64,000 nucleotides of DNA. Origin: JADYZU01 sp964540965. GTDB lineage: Bacteria; Pseudomonadota; Alphaproteobacteria; Rhodobacterales; Rhodobacteraceae. This document shows positions 1 to 7,762 of this stretch, in pieces (the first letter of the stretch is position 1; each line of letters starts with the position of its first letter). The stretch spans positions 248,001 through 312,000 of the forward strand of contig CAZIOT010000001.1 of the NCBI GenBank assembly GCA_964540965.1. The letters run 5' to 3'. A program made the position numbers and the translations under genes. A model generated the notes under the pieces. That model worked only from the letters and a program-made list of their open reading frames with translations, was not told the DNA's origin and searched no databases.

Positions 1-1152
1 ATCGGCCGGCACCGGGTCGCCGTGGCGGAAGGCGCGCTGCGGCGCGGCCGGCATCAGCACGGCATCGACGCCGCGCAGGGCGCGGTGGGTCAGGGCGGCG
101 GTTTCGGCAATCCGGCGATAGGCCAGCGCCAGCCGCGCTGCGGCGGCCCCGGCACCATAGGCGATGGCGGCGCGGAACCTGTCCGAGAACAGATGCGGCG
201 TGGCGGCGATCGTGTCGCCAAGCACCACGGCGCCCTCGGCCTCGGACACCAGCAGGCCGGCGCGGCGCAGCCGGCCCGGATCCCAGTCAAGCGTCAGGGG
301 CACGATGCGCGCGCCAAGGGCGCGGGCGGCCGCCACCGCGCGGTCATGGGCGGCGCGCACTTCGGGTTCGCAGGTTGCAAGCAGCGCGGCATCCGGCACC
401 GCCAGCACCAGAGCGTCGGGCAGGTCGTCAGGCAGCGCGGTGTCGACCGATTGCGGATCGGCCGCGTCAAACCCCGCCAGCACGTCCAGCGCCAGCGCCA
501 GATCCCCGGCCGAACCGGCAATCGGCCCGATGCTGTCCAGCGTCCAGGACAGGTGCAAAAGGCCGGTGACCGGAATCGCCCCCCGCGTCGGCTTTAGCCC
601 CCAGCAGCCGCAATAGGCGGCGGGGATCCGCACCGATCCCATCGTGTCGGTGCCCAAGGCCAGCGGCACGAACCCCGCCGCCACCGCCGCCCCCGACCCG
701 CCCGACGATCCGCCGGGCACATGGCCGGGTGCGGCGGGGTTGTCGCAGCGGCCCCAGAACGGGTTGTCGGTGGTCGCGCCCAGCGCGCCTTCATGCATGT
801 TCAGCGTGCCAAGGATCACCGCCCCCGCCGCGCGTAACCGCGCGGTGACGGTGGCATCCGCCGGCACAGGGTCGGGAAAGGCGCCGGTGCCGCCATGGCG
901 CGGCAGGCCGGCGACGGCGATGTTGTCCTTGACCGCGACCGGGATGCCATCGAGCGGCCCGATGACCCGCCCCGCCGCCCTGCGCGCGTCCGATGCCACA
1001 GCCGCGGCCCGCGCGCCCGCGGCGTCCACGGTGACAAAGGCGCGGACCCCCCGGTCGCGCGCGGCGATACCGGCCAGCGCGGCATCGGCCAGCGCCCGGG
1101 CCGTGGTCCGGCCCGCCGCCAGCGCCGCGGCCATGTCGGTTGCCGTCGTCAT
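1..1152 (-). CDS. amidase family protein (C-terminus cut by window start)
   Basis: Amidase-signature hydrolase, expected to split an amide to acid plus ammonia. The visible 384 codons hold the Ser-cisSer-Lys triad context: the lysine in AVKDNIAV (about residue 70), the serine-rich GGSSGGSGAA loop (about 125), and GTDTMGSVR (about 150). The last differs from the usual GTDTGGS by a Met. The start is the ATG at 1150-1152, which overlaps the stop of the upstream ligase gene in an ATGA junction, so the two are translationally coupled and probably form one leftward operon with the PrpD-like gene. The frame runs off the window at base 1, so the C-terminal part is not seen. The substrate cannot be read from the sequence; many relatives are mis-annotated as GatA, but there is no gatB or gatC beside it. 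Confidence 0.88.
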   Translation of the reverse strand, partial: MTTATDMAAALAAGRTTARALADAALAGIAARDRGVRAFVTVDAAGARAAAVASDARRAAGRVIGPLDGIPVAVKDNIAVAGLPRHGGTGAFPDPVPADATVTARLRAAGAVILGTLNMHEGALGATTDNPFWGRCDNPAAPGHVPGGSSGGSGAAVAAGFVPLALGTDTMGSVRIPAAYCGCWGLKPTRGAIPVTGLLHLSWTLDSIGPIAGSAGDLALALDVLAGFDAADPQSVDTALPDDLPDALVLAVPDAALLATCEPEVRAAHDRAVAAARALGARIVPLTLDWDPGRLRRAGLLVSEAEGAVVLGDTIAATPHLFSDRFRAAIAYGAGAAAARLALAYRRIAETAALTHRALRGVDAVLMPAAPQRAFRHGDPVPAD

Positions 1153-2540
1153 CCCCGGCGCCGGTCGATCAGGCGGATCGGTTTCTGCCGCACTTCGATC
1201 TGGGTCAGCGGGGCAAGGTCGCCGGGCGCCGCCAGCCGCACCCCGATCTCGACCCCCAGCCGCTGGCGCAGCAGAGCCTCATAGCCGCTGCAATCGCCGC
1301 CGGTCGGACCGGTCGTCTCGATCCGCACCAGCATTTCATCGCGGTCGCCGTCGCGCGTCACCTCGCAGACATATTCGCCCAGCAGCTCGGCGTTGTTTTC
1401 GGTCAGGATGGCGCCGATGCCGGTGGGATAGATGTTGATCCCGCGCAGCTTGACCATGTTGTCGGACCGGCCCTGGAATCCGGCGATGCGCCGCAGCGTC
1501 AGGCCCAGGGGCGAGGCATCGGTGCGAAAGGCCGACACGTCATGGGTGTTGAAGCGGATGATCGGGAAAATGTCGTCCTTGTGCAGGCAGGTGCAGACGA
1601 TGTCGCCCTGCTGCCCATCGGGCACGGGCAGGCCCGACTCGATGTCGCAGATTTCGATATATTGTGCATCTTCATGCACATAAAGGCCGGCATGGTCCGG
1701 CCCTTCGCCGGCGATGGCGCCGGTATCGCCGACTCCATACCAGTCGAACACCTCGGCCCCGCCCCAGGCGGCGGACATCGCCTCGCGGCTGTCGGCGCCG
1801 ATATGGCCGGCGATGATGCGGATCTTCACGTCCTGTCCGGGGATGATGCCGCCGGCGCGGGCGATGCCGGACAGGTATTTGATGTAGTCGCCGAAGCCGA
1901 CGATGACCGTGGCGCCGAAATCGCGCATCAGCCCGACCTGATTGGCGGATCGCGTCTCGACCCCGGTGCCGGCCGACAGGAACTGCGCCCCGGTCCAGCC
2001 CTTGACCGCCTCGCGCACATAATGGCCGCCGTTGACCATGCCGTGGCCATAGACGGAATGGATCACATCCGACCGGGTGATCCCCATGAGCGCATAGAAC
2101 CGCGCCAGCAGCAGGTTCTGCACCTCGCGCGAGCGTGGGCCGAACAGCAGCGGCTGCGGCCGCCCGGTGGTGCCCGATGTGGTCTGGAAGACCAGCGGCG
2201 GGCGTTGATCGGGCGGATAGCTGTCCAGCCCGTGGAAATCGCCGATCGGCGGATAGGCCTCGACCGAGGCCATGAGGTCCGACTTGGAATAGGTCGGCAG
2301 GCGGGCGATGTCGTCCAGCCCGCGGATGTCGCCGGCGGCGATCCCCGCCGCGCCCCACAGCCGCCGATAGAAGGGGATCTGCCAGCCGCGGGCCATGACG
2401 CGGGCAAAGCGCCGTTCCTGCACCGCGCGCAATTCATCGCGCGACAGGCGGCCAAAGCGGGTCAGGAAATCTTCGGGCCGGCCGTATTCGGCGATCAGCC
2501 CCGGATAATCCATCGCGTCGAAATAGGTAGGAAGGCTCAT
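1149..2540 (-). CDS. phenylacetate-CoA ligase (PaaK)-like adenylate-forming enzyme
   Basis: AMP-forming acyl-CoA ligase of the PaaK family, 463 aa, which would activate a carboxylic acid with ATP and CoA. The phosphate-binding P-loop TSGTTGRP lies at residues 121-128, and the C-terminal hinge reads VKLRGINIYP near 370, as in PaaK (which has VKVRGVNVFP-like sequence). The N-terminus (RDELRAVQERRF, then FYRRLW) also fits the family. It sits between the MmgE/PrpD gene (4-nt overlap at 2537-2540) and the amidase gene (4-nt overlap), so all three are coupled. No other phenylacetate-degradation genes are in the window, so a phenylacetate substrate is not supported; an unusual aromatic or short acid is more likely. 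The family assignment is firm and the substrate is open. Confidence 0.86.
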   Translation of the reverse strand: MSLPTYFDAMDYPGLIAEYGRPEDFLTRFGRLSRDELRAVQERRFARVMARGWQIPFYRRLWGAAGIAAGDIRGLDDIARLPTYSKSDLMASVEAYPPIGDFHGLDSYPPDQRPPLVFQTTSGTTGRPQPLLFGPRSREVQNLLLARFYALMGITRSDVIHSVYGHGMVNGGHYVREAVKGWTGAQFLSAGTGVETRSANQVGLMRDFGATVIVGFGDYIKYLSGIARAGGIIPGQDVKIRIIAGHIGADSREAMSAAWGGAEVFDWYGVGDTGAIAGEGPDHAGLYVHEDAQYIEICDIESGLPVPDGQQGDIVCTCLHKDDIFPIIRFNTHDVSAFRTDASPLGLTLRRIAGFQGRSDNMVKLRGINIYPTGIGAILTENNAELLGEYVCEVTRDGDRDEMLVRIETTGPTGGDCSGYEALLRQRLGVEIGVRLAAPGDLAPLTQIEVRQKPIRLIDRRRG

Positions 2541-3856
2541 TCGGTCCTCGTGGCAGAACGGTGCAGAAGCGCCGCAAGCGGCGCCATGTCGGGATCGTCG
2601 GGCAGCGCCAGCGCGGCAGCGCGGATCGCCGCGGCAAGATCGGGGGCAAGCCCCGCGGCCTCGGCCAGCCGGTAGAACTTGGCGGTGACGGCATCGGCGT
2701 CCATCGGGTTTTCCGGATCGCCCCAGGCATCGGTCACCCGTTCCGTCAGGGTGGTGCCACGGGCGGTGGTGACGCGGACCTCGGCGCCAAAGCGCGCGGG
2801 ATAGGCGGCGGTCAGCGCGGCATCCTCGGCCAGGCTGGTGATGGCGCGCAGGTCCGCCATCGCAGGCAGCGCGGTGGGGTCAAAGGCGGCGGGGGCCGGC
2901 TTGCCCTGCCGCAGGGCGACGGCGACGGCATGTTGCAGCGAAAACCGCGCCTGCGCGGCGGTTTCGGGATCGGGGTTGTCGCAGAACAAGAGCGCGTCGC
3001 GATAGCTGGCGATGTGGATGGCGGCGGGGGGTGCGTCCAGCCGGTCGCGCAGGGCCAGCGCCGCGTCGATGGCGGGATGGCTGTGACGGCAGGCGGGCCA
3101 GGGCTTGAAACTGACCTCGTGGATCAGCCAGTCCGCGGCCGGTTCAAGGATCCGCGCGGGGCTGCCGTCGCGCGCCATGCCGGCAAAGAACCCCTGCGGC
3201 CCTTCCAGGATGAACCGCGGGCCGGCCAGCCCGACTTGGGCGTAAAGCGCAGCCTGCACGCCGCGCCGCGCGGCCTCGGCCACATGCAGGTGCTTGGTGG
3301 CGACGGGTTCGTTGCGGCATTGCCAAAGCCCGCCGGCCAGCGACATCGCGTGGCCGATGGCATCCACGGTCTGCGCCGGGGTCAGGTCCAGCGCCGTCGC
3401 CGCGGCCACCACCGCGCCGATGCCGCCGCAGGTGCCAGTGTTGTGGAACTGCGCGTAATGCGCCGGACCAACCGCGCGGCCAAGGCGGATCATCGCCTCG
3501 TATCCGCGCAGCAGCGCGCGCAGGGGATCGCGCCCCGGCAGGGCGGCGACGGTGGCGGCAACCACGGGGCCGGGGTGCAGCAGCGCGGCCTTGTGAACGT
3601 CGTCCATCTCGAACAGGCTGCCAAGGGCGCCAAGCGCGCCCGCCGCCGCGGCGGTCCCGCTGCCGGCCAGAGCGAAGGGCGGGCCGGACAGGCGGGCGAT
3701 GGCGCGGCCCACGGGGTCGGTGGTGCCGATCAGGGCGCAGCCGATCCAGTCAAGCAGATGCAGCGCCGCAACCGTGCGGTCTTCGTGGCGGATCGGCCGG
3801 TCAAGCAGGGCGACAAGCGCCGCGCTGACCGGGTAATCTGGGGGCATGCCCGGCAT
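2537..3856 (-). CDS. MmgE/PrpD family protein
   Basis: Member of the 2-methylcitrate dehydratase/cis-aconitate decarboxylase superfamily, about 439 aa (family norm about 450). Supporting stretches are the N-terminal WIGCALIGT, the HNTGTCG motif with GAVVAAAT after it, KHLHVAEAARRG, and FKPWPACRHSHPAID in the C-terminal half. These are the hallmark segments of the family. Start choice is uncertain: ATG at 3854-3856, GTG two codons earlier (3862) and ATG at 3847 are all in frame, and none has a strong Shine-Dalgarno sequence. The gene begins 20 bases from a perfect palindrome (3876-3895) shared with the divergent CoA-transferase gene, so both arms are probably controlled together. The actual substrate is unknown; in this operon it may dehydrate or isomerise a branched hydroxy acid. 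Confidence 0.88.
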   Translation of the reverse strand: MPGMPPDYPVSAALVALLDRPIRHEDRTVAALHLLDWIGCALIGTTDPVGRAIARLSGPPFALAGSGTAAAAGALGALGSLFEMDDVHKAALLHPGPVVAATVAALPGRDPLRALLRGYEAMIRLGRAVGPAHYAQFHNTGTCGGIGAVVAAATALDLTPAQTVDAIGHAMSLAGGLWQCRNEPVATKHLHVAEAARRGVQAALYAQVGLAGPRFILEGPQGFFAGMARDGSPARILEPAADWLIHEVSFKPWPACRHSHPAIDAALALRDRLDAPPAAIHIASYRDALLFCDNPDPETAAQARFSLQHAVAVALRQGKPAPAAFDPTALPAMADLRAITSLAEDAALTAAYPARFGAEVRVTTARGTTLTERVTDAWGDPENPMDADAVTAKFYRLAEAAGLAPDLAAAIRAAALALPDDPDMAPLAALLHRSATRTE

Positions 3857-3875
3857 CGACACGGCTCACGCTTGA

Positions 3876-3895
3876 AAAGTTGTCCGGACAACTTT
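3876..3895. promoter_or_regulatory. perfect 20-bp palindrome, probable GntR operator
   Basis: The sequence AAAGTTGTCCGGACAACTTT is identical to its own reverse complement. It lies in the 87-bp gap between the divergent PrpD-like (start 3856) and CoA-transferase (start 3944) genes. Centred dyads of this size are typical for dimeric GntR/UTRA regulators, and such a gene (5158-5919) ends the rightward arm. The link to that regulator is inference. Confidence 0.7.
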
Positions 3896-3943
3896 ATCGC
3901 TTTCGAGACCCTCCGCAAGCCCGAAGAAGGACAGGAAACCGAA

Positions 3944-5161
3944 ATGCCGCGCCGCCTGACGCCCCGCGATGCCGCGCTTGCCCTGCGGGGCCGCGGGCGC
4001 CTTCTGATCGCCGGCTGCGCGGCCGAACCGCGTTCGGTGCTGGCCGCCGTCGCCGCCGAGCCCGACCTTTGGGCCGGCGCCTGCCTGACCGGCGCCTTCA
4101 TCCCCGGCGTGAACGAAGGCGATTATGCCGCGCTGGTGCCCGGCGGGCGGGTCGAGACGATCTTTACCACCGCCGCCCTGCGCGACCGGCCGGAAACGGC
4201 GCATCTGCCGCTGCATTATTCGGCCTTCTGGGACCGGCTGGCGCGGCCCGGCGTGATCGGTGCCGCGCTGATGACGGTGCCGCCGCCGCGGGCCGACGGA
4301 ACCGTCGGCTATGGGCTGGCCTGCGATTTCCTGCCGGCGGCCATCGGCGCCGGCGTGCCGCTGATCGGCGTGGTCAACCCGCTTATGCCCGATGTCACCA
4401 ACGGCCCGCGCCTGCCCCTGTCGCGGTTCGAGGCGCTGGTCGAGGATGACAGCCCGCTGACCGCGATGCCGGTGCCTTTGGCGGACGACGACAGCCGCGC
4501 CATCGCCCGCCGCATCGCCGGGTTGCTGCGCGACGGCGACACGCTGCAACTGGGGCTGGGACGGTTGCAGACGGCGATTCTGGCGGAACTGGCACAGGGG
4601 CGGCCCGAACGGTTGGGCTATCACGCCGGGATGATCGCGCCCGGTATCCTGACGCCCGGCCTGTTCCCGCGCGGCATCACCACCGGCGTCGCCTTGGGCG
4701 ATGCCGCCTTTTATGCCGCCGTCGGCGCCGCGGACCTGCGTTTCGCGCCGGTGGGCCATACCCATGCCGCCGCCACGCTGGCGGCGCTGCCGTCGCTGGT
4801 TTCGGTCAATTCGGCGCTTCAGGTGGACTTGTCCGGACAGGTCGGAGCCGAGTATCTGAAGGGTCAGGTCAGTGGTCAGGGGGGTATGGTGGATTTCATC
4901 CGGGGGGCACGGGCTTCGGCAGGGGGCAGGTCGATCATTGCGCTGCCCGCCACCGCGCGGGGCGGCAGCGAAAGCCGGATCGTGGGGCGGCTGGCGCCCG
5001 GAATGCCGGTTTCGGTCGCGCGCGCCGATGTGGACCTTGTGGTGACCGAGCACGGCATCGCCGACCTGCGCGAGGCCGATCTGGCGCAGCGCGCCGCCCG
5101 GCTGGCCGCCATCGCCGCGCCGCAGTTCCGCGACGATCTGCTGCGCGAGGTGCGCCCATGA
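3944..5161 (+). CDS. acetyl-CoA hydrolase/transferase family CoA-transferase
   Basis: Class I CoA-transferase of the acetyl-CoA hydrolase/4-hydroxybutyrate CoA-transferase type, 405 aa. It should move CoA between a carboxylate and an acyl-CoA through a glutamyl-CoA thioester. The family blocks are visible: VNSALQVDLSGQVG about residues 288-301, GGMVDFIRGA about 315, and VVTEHGIADLR about 365, which carries the C-terminal signature. The N-terminal half (LQLGLGRLQTAIL) is also family-like. The start is ATG 3944, after AGGA at 3928-3931. The longer open frame to the left reads antisense through the PrpD gene and is not coding. The stop overlaps the GntR start (ATGA, 5158-5161). With the ligase in the opposite operon it gives two ways of making a CoA ester. 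Confidence 0.88.
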   Translation: MPRRLTPRDAALALRGRGRLLIAGCAAEPRSVLAAVAAEPDLWAGACLTGAFIPGVNEGDYAALVPGGRVETIFTTAALRDRPETAHLPLHYSAFWDRLARPGVIGAALMTVPPPRADGTVGYGLACDFLPAAIGAGVPLIGVVNPLMPDVTNGPRLPLSRFEALVEDDSPLTAMPVPLADDDSRAIARRIAGLLRDGDTLQLGLGRLQTAILAELAQGRPERLGYHAGMIAPGILTPGLFPRGITTGVALGDAAFYAAVGAADLRFAPVGHTHAAATLAALPSLVSVNSALQVDLSGQVGAEYLKGQVSGQGGMVDFIRGARASAGGRSIIALPATARGGSESRIVGRLAPGMPVSVARADVDLVVTEHGIADLREADLAQRAARLAAIAAPQFRDDLLREVRP

Positions 5162-5919
5162 CCGTGCCGCCCCGTTCCGACGACCGCCCGCGCTATCGCC
5201 AGATCGCCGACCTGCTGCGCAGCGGCATCGAATCGGGCCTGTATCCGGTCGGTGACCAGCTTCCTACCGAAAGCGAGTTGTGCGAGGCGCATTCGATCAG
5301 CCGCCATACGGTGCGCGAGGCCCTGCGTCTTCTGGCCGAGGCCGGGCTGATCCAGCGCCGGCAGGGGTCGGGGTCGCTGGTCATCGCCGCGACGCCGCCG
5401 CAGGGCTATGTCCATTCGATGCGCTCGCTGAACGAGCTGTTCCAGTATGCCGCCGATACCGTGCTGCGCTACACCGGCACCGGAATGCGGGTTCCGGGCC
5501 ACGATTTCGAGGCCGACATCGGACCGGGCTACGACCGCGAATGGCTGTCGGCCGAGGGGATGCGGATGGATGCCGCCGGACGGGTGGCGCTGGCGCATGT
5601 CCGGATCTGGATCAATGCCGACTTTGCCGCCATCGAACCGGAACTCTCGCTGACCCATGGCGCCATCTATGCGCGGATCGAACGGCTGTTCGGCGTCGAG
5701 GTGTCCGAGGTCGAACAGTTGATCCGCATGGAGCCGGCATCGCCCGCCACCGCCGCGGCGCTGGGCCTGCGGGCAAGGGCGATGGTCGGAAGGGTGACGC
5801 GGCGCTATCTGGATGCGGCCGGTCGGCTGCTGCTTGTCTCGATCAACTACCACCCGGCCGAGCGGTTTTCATACGCCATGCGCCTGCGCCGCGAAGGGCC
5901 GCGCGGCGGCTGGACCTGA
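5158..5919 (+). CDS. GntR family transcriptional regulator with UTRA domain
   Basis: HutC-type GntR regulator, 253 aa. Residues about 10-75 form the winged helix (RYRQIADLLRSGI, LPTESELCEAHSISRHTVREAL, RRQGSGSLV). Residues about 95-245 fit the UTRA ligand domain, ending in a short strand around INYHPAERF. It is translationally coupled to the CoA-transferase gene by a 4-nt overlap. The 20-bp palindrome at 3876-3895 between the two divergent arms is the obvious candidate operator, so it probably senses the acid or acyl-CoA handled by this cluster. The effector is unknown. Family call is firm. Confidence 0.92.
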   Translation: MTVPPRSDDRPRYRQIADLLRSGIESGLYPVGDQLPTESELCEAHSISRHTVREALRLLAEAGLIQRRQGSGSLVIAATPPQGYVHSMRSLNELFQYAADTVLRYTGTGMRVPGHDFEADIGPGYDREWLSAEGMRMDAAGRVALAHVRIWINADFAAIEPELSLTHGAIYARIERLFGVEVSEVEQLIRMEPASPATAAALGLRARAMVGRVTRRYLDAAGRLLLVSINYHPAERFSYAMRLRREGPRGGWT

Positions 5920-5922
5920 CGG

Positions 5923-6573
5923 TCAGAAGTTGAAGCTGACGCCCAGATTGACGCTGTTGGTCAGAAGATCGGTCTGGACCGTGCCGCCGGTCTCAAGCTC
6001 GACCTCGTTCTGCGAATAGGTGCCCTTGTATTCGCCGAACACCGCCCAGCGGTCGCTGATCGGATAGGACACGCCGGCCATCCAGGTCACCGCCGGCCCG
6101 CCGACCTGGAATTCCCAGGTGCGCGTGCCGGGGGTTATCACCTCGACATGCGGCAAGGACAGGCCGATACCGCCGCCCACATAGGGCGTCAGCCCGCCAA
6201 GGGCCTGATCCCAGCGGCGATAGGCGTTGACGGTCAGGATGTTCAGCCCGTCGGAAAACTCGAAATGGTCAAGGCCGGCTTCGGCCAGCGTCTCGTCGTC
6301 GGCGTAAACCTTGTCGTGGCTGTAATCGAGGCCGACGCCAAAGGATTCGCTTTGCCACCAGGTCGCACGCAGCCCGTAATAGGGCGGCACGGTGAACGAC
6401 CGCCCTTCCCAGCCGGCGGTGAATTCGTCGTCCGGCAACACGGAATCGCCCGAGATCGTCACCACCGAATGCGGCGCGGTCTGCCAGCCGCCGTAGAAGC
6501 TGAGTTCGACTTCGGCCCGGGCTATGCCGGGGACAAGAAGCAGGGCGGGAAGGGCAAGGCGAAGGGGATGCAC
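5923..6573 (-). CDS. outer-membrane beta-barrel protein, possibly LpxQ (lipid A oxidase)-like
   Basis: 216-aa exported protein. The chosen start is GTG at 6571-6573, because it has an AGGAGT Shine-Dalgarno seven bases upstream (6581-6586) and gives a compact signal peptide (LRLALPALLLVP, then GIARA) cut before EVELSFYGG. The mature part alternates hydrophobic and polar residues as in an eight-stranded barrel and ends in the aromatic NLGVSFNF, a typical outer-membrane C-terminus. The segments GGWQTAPHS, WEGRSF, PPYYGLRATWW and DGLNILTVNAYRRW recall proteins annotated in roseobacters as lipid A oxidase (2-aminogluconate formation). That name is from memory of annotations and is tentative. It converges on the GntR gene with a 3-bp gap. 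Confidence 0.78.
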   Translation of the reverse strand: MHPLRLALPALLLVPGIARAEVELSFYGGWQTAPHSVVTISGDSVLPDDEFTAGWEGRSFTVPPYYGLRATWWQSESFGVGLDYSHDKVYADDETLAEAGLDHFEFSDGLNILTVNAYRRWDQALGGLTPYVGGGIGLSLPHVEVITPGTRTWEFQVGGPAVTWMAGVSYPISDRWAVFGEYKGTYSQNEVELETGGTVQTDLLTNSVNLGVSFNF

Positions 6574-7188
6574 GGGCGGGACTCCTGTTGCGCCGATCAT
6601 ACGCCGCAGGGCAACAGGCGGCAAGGCCGCGGGCAGGGCGCGCGGTCCTGATCGCGCCGATTGGTCGCAGGGCGGGGTGGGTGGCGCTTCCGTCGGCGTG
6701 ACAGCGACGACTGCCCGTGCTGCAGGGGTGGCGCTGCCGTTTGTGCCGGGCAACTGGAGGGCGGGAGAGCGCGGGAGGCCATGAAAAACAGGGTCTTGCT
6801 TTCCGCGGGCACCCCCGGCGCCGGCGGTGTCTGCGGGTGTCCAGGGCCGATGGCGGCCCACATTGCCGAACCGCACGGTGCCGTGCACCCAAAGGGGGGC
6901 GCGCCGCACGCCGCGCCGCTTGTGCCTCTGCTGGCCCGGCACAGCCCTGCGGCACGTGTCGGCCCGGCAACGGGCCTTGCGGGCTGGGCCGCGGCGCTCC
7001 TCTCATCCCCGCTGGCGACCGCCGCCATTGTGTCCTTCCCGCCGCGTGTCGTTCATCTGACCCCGATTGCCCGCTGGACGCGCTTACAAGAGGTGGCTAA
7101 AGGTCGGACCAACCGTCCGGCGGGAAACCGCCGGGCAGGCCATGCCTTGGCCCGAGGGGGCCCCGACAGATCAACCGGAGAAATACCC
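6574..7188. other. 615-bp gene-poor region, includes petA leader
   Basis: No convincing gene. A plus-strand frame stays open from 6661 into petA, but its translation is low-complexity, has no family features and would bury the Rieske twin-arginine signal, so I treat it as chance in GC-rich DNA. The right end (about 7090-7188) must hold the petABC leader. It contains two overlapping hairpins at 7105-7134, described separately. I could not place a confident -35/-10 pair. Confidence 0.5.
7105..7134 (+). other. overlapping alternative hairpins in the petA leader
   Basis: CGGAC (7105-7109) can pair with GTCCG (7115-7119), and CCGGCGG (7117-7123) can pair with CCGCCGG (7128-7134) across a GAAA tetraloop. 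The two stems share bases 7117-7119, so they cannot both be fully formed. The element ends 54 bases before the petA start. No poly-U follows, so it is not a standard terminator. Confidence 0.45.
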
Positions 7189-7752
7189 GTGTCACACGCA
7201 GACGATCATCAGGGCACACGCCGCGATTTCCTATACTATGCGACGGGCGGCGCGGCGGTGGTGGCCACCGGCGCCGGGGTCTGGCCGCTGGTCAACCAGA
7301 TGAACGCCTCGGCCGACGTCAAGGCGCTGGCCTCGATCCGCGTCGACGTGGCGGGCGTGACAAGCGGCACCCAGCTGACGGTCCTGTGGCAGGGCAAGCC
7401 GGTGTTCATCCGCGCCCGCACCGAGGAAGAGATCGCGGCCGCCCGCGAAACCGCCGTGGCCGAACTGCCCGACCAGTTGTCGCGCAACGAGAACAGCGCC
7501 AATCCCGCCGCCGATGCCAGCGACGAGAACCGCGCCCTGTCCGAGGATGGGGTCTGGCTGGTCCAGATGGGGGTCTGCACCCACCTTGGCTGCGTGCCGC
7601 TTGGCCAGTCGGGCGATTTCGGCGGCTGGTATTGCCCCTGCCACGGGTCGCATTACGACACCTCGGGGCGTATCCGCAAAGGACCGGCGCCTCAGAACCT
7701 GCCTATTCCCGTCGCCTCCTTTGTCGACGCCACCACCATCCAGCTAGGCTGA
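7189..7752 (+). CDS. petA: ubiquinol-cytochrome c reductase Rieske iron-sulfur subunit
   Basis: Rieske subunit of the cytochrome bc1 complex, 187 aa, carrying the [2Fe-2S] cluster that takes electrons from ubiquinol and passes them to cytochrome c1 on the periplasmic side. Cluster motifs CTHLGC and CPCHGSH are both intact, about residues 128-133 and 148-154. The N-terminus has the uncleaved twin-arginine signal/anchor (TRRDFLYYATGGAAVVATGAG split by its hydrophobic run). The GTG start at 7189 is chosen because it follows a CCGGAG box (7174-7179) and gives the normal N-terminus. petB follows after 10 bp, so the three genes form the classical petABC operon. Confidence 0.97.
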   Translation: MSHADDHQGTRRDFLYYATGGAAVVATGAGVWPLVNQMNASADVKALASIRVDVAGVTSGTQLTVLWQGKPVFIRARTEEEIAAARETAVAELPDQLSRNENSANPAADASDENRALSEDGVWLVQMGVCTHLGCVPLGQSGDFGGWYCPCHGSHYDTSGRIRKGPAPQNLPIPVASFVDATTIQLG

Positions 7753-7762
7753 GGATAGCCCG

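Noticed and set aside
4830..4839. TGTCCGGACA inside the CoA-transferase gene, like the core of the 3876-3895 palindrome
   Set aside because: It encodes the conserved DLSGQVG segment of the enzyme family and lacks the outer AAAGT/ACTTT arms, so protein constraint explains it.
6661..7188. In-frame upstream extension of petA
   Set aside because: The extension is low-complexity and would place over 170 residues before the twin-arginine signal; the GTG at 7189 has a proper ribosome site.
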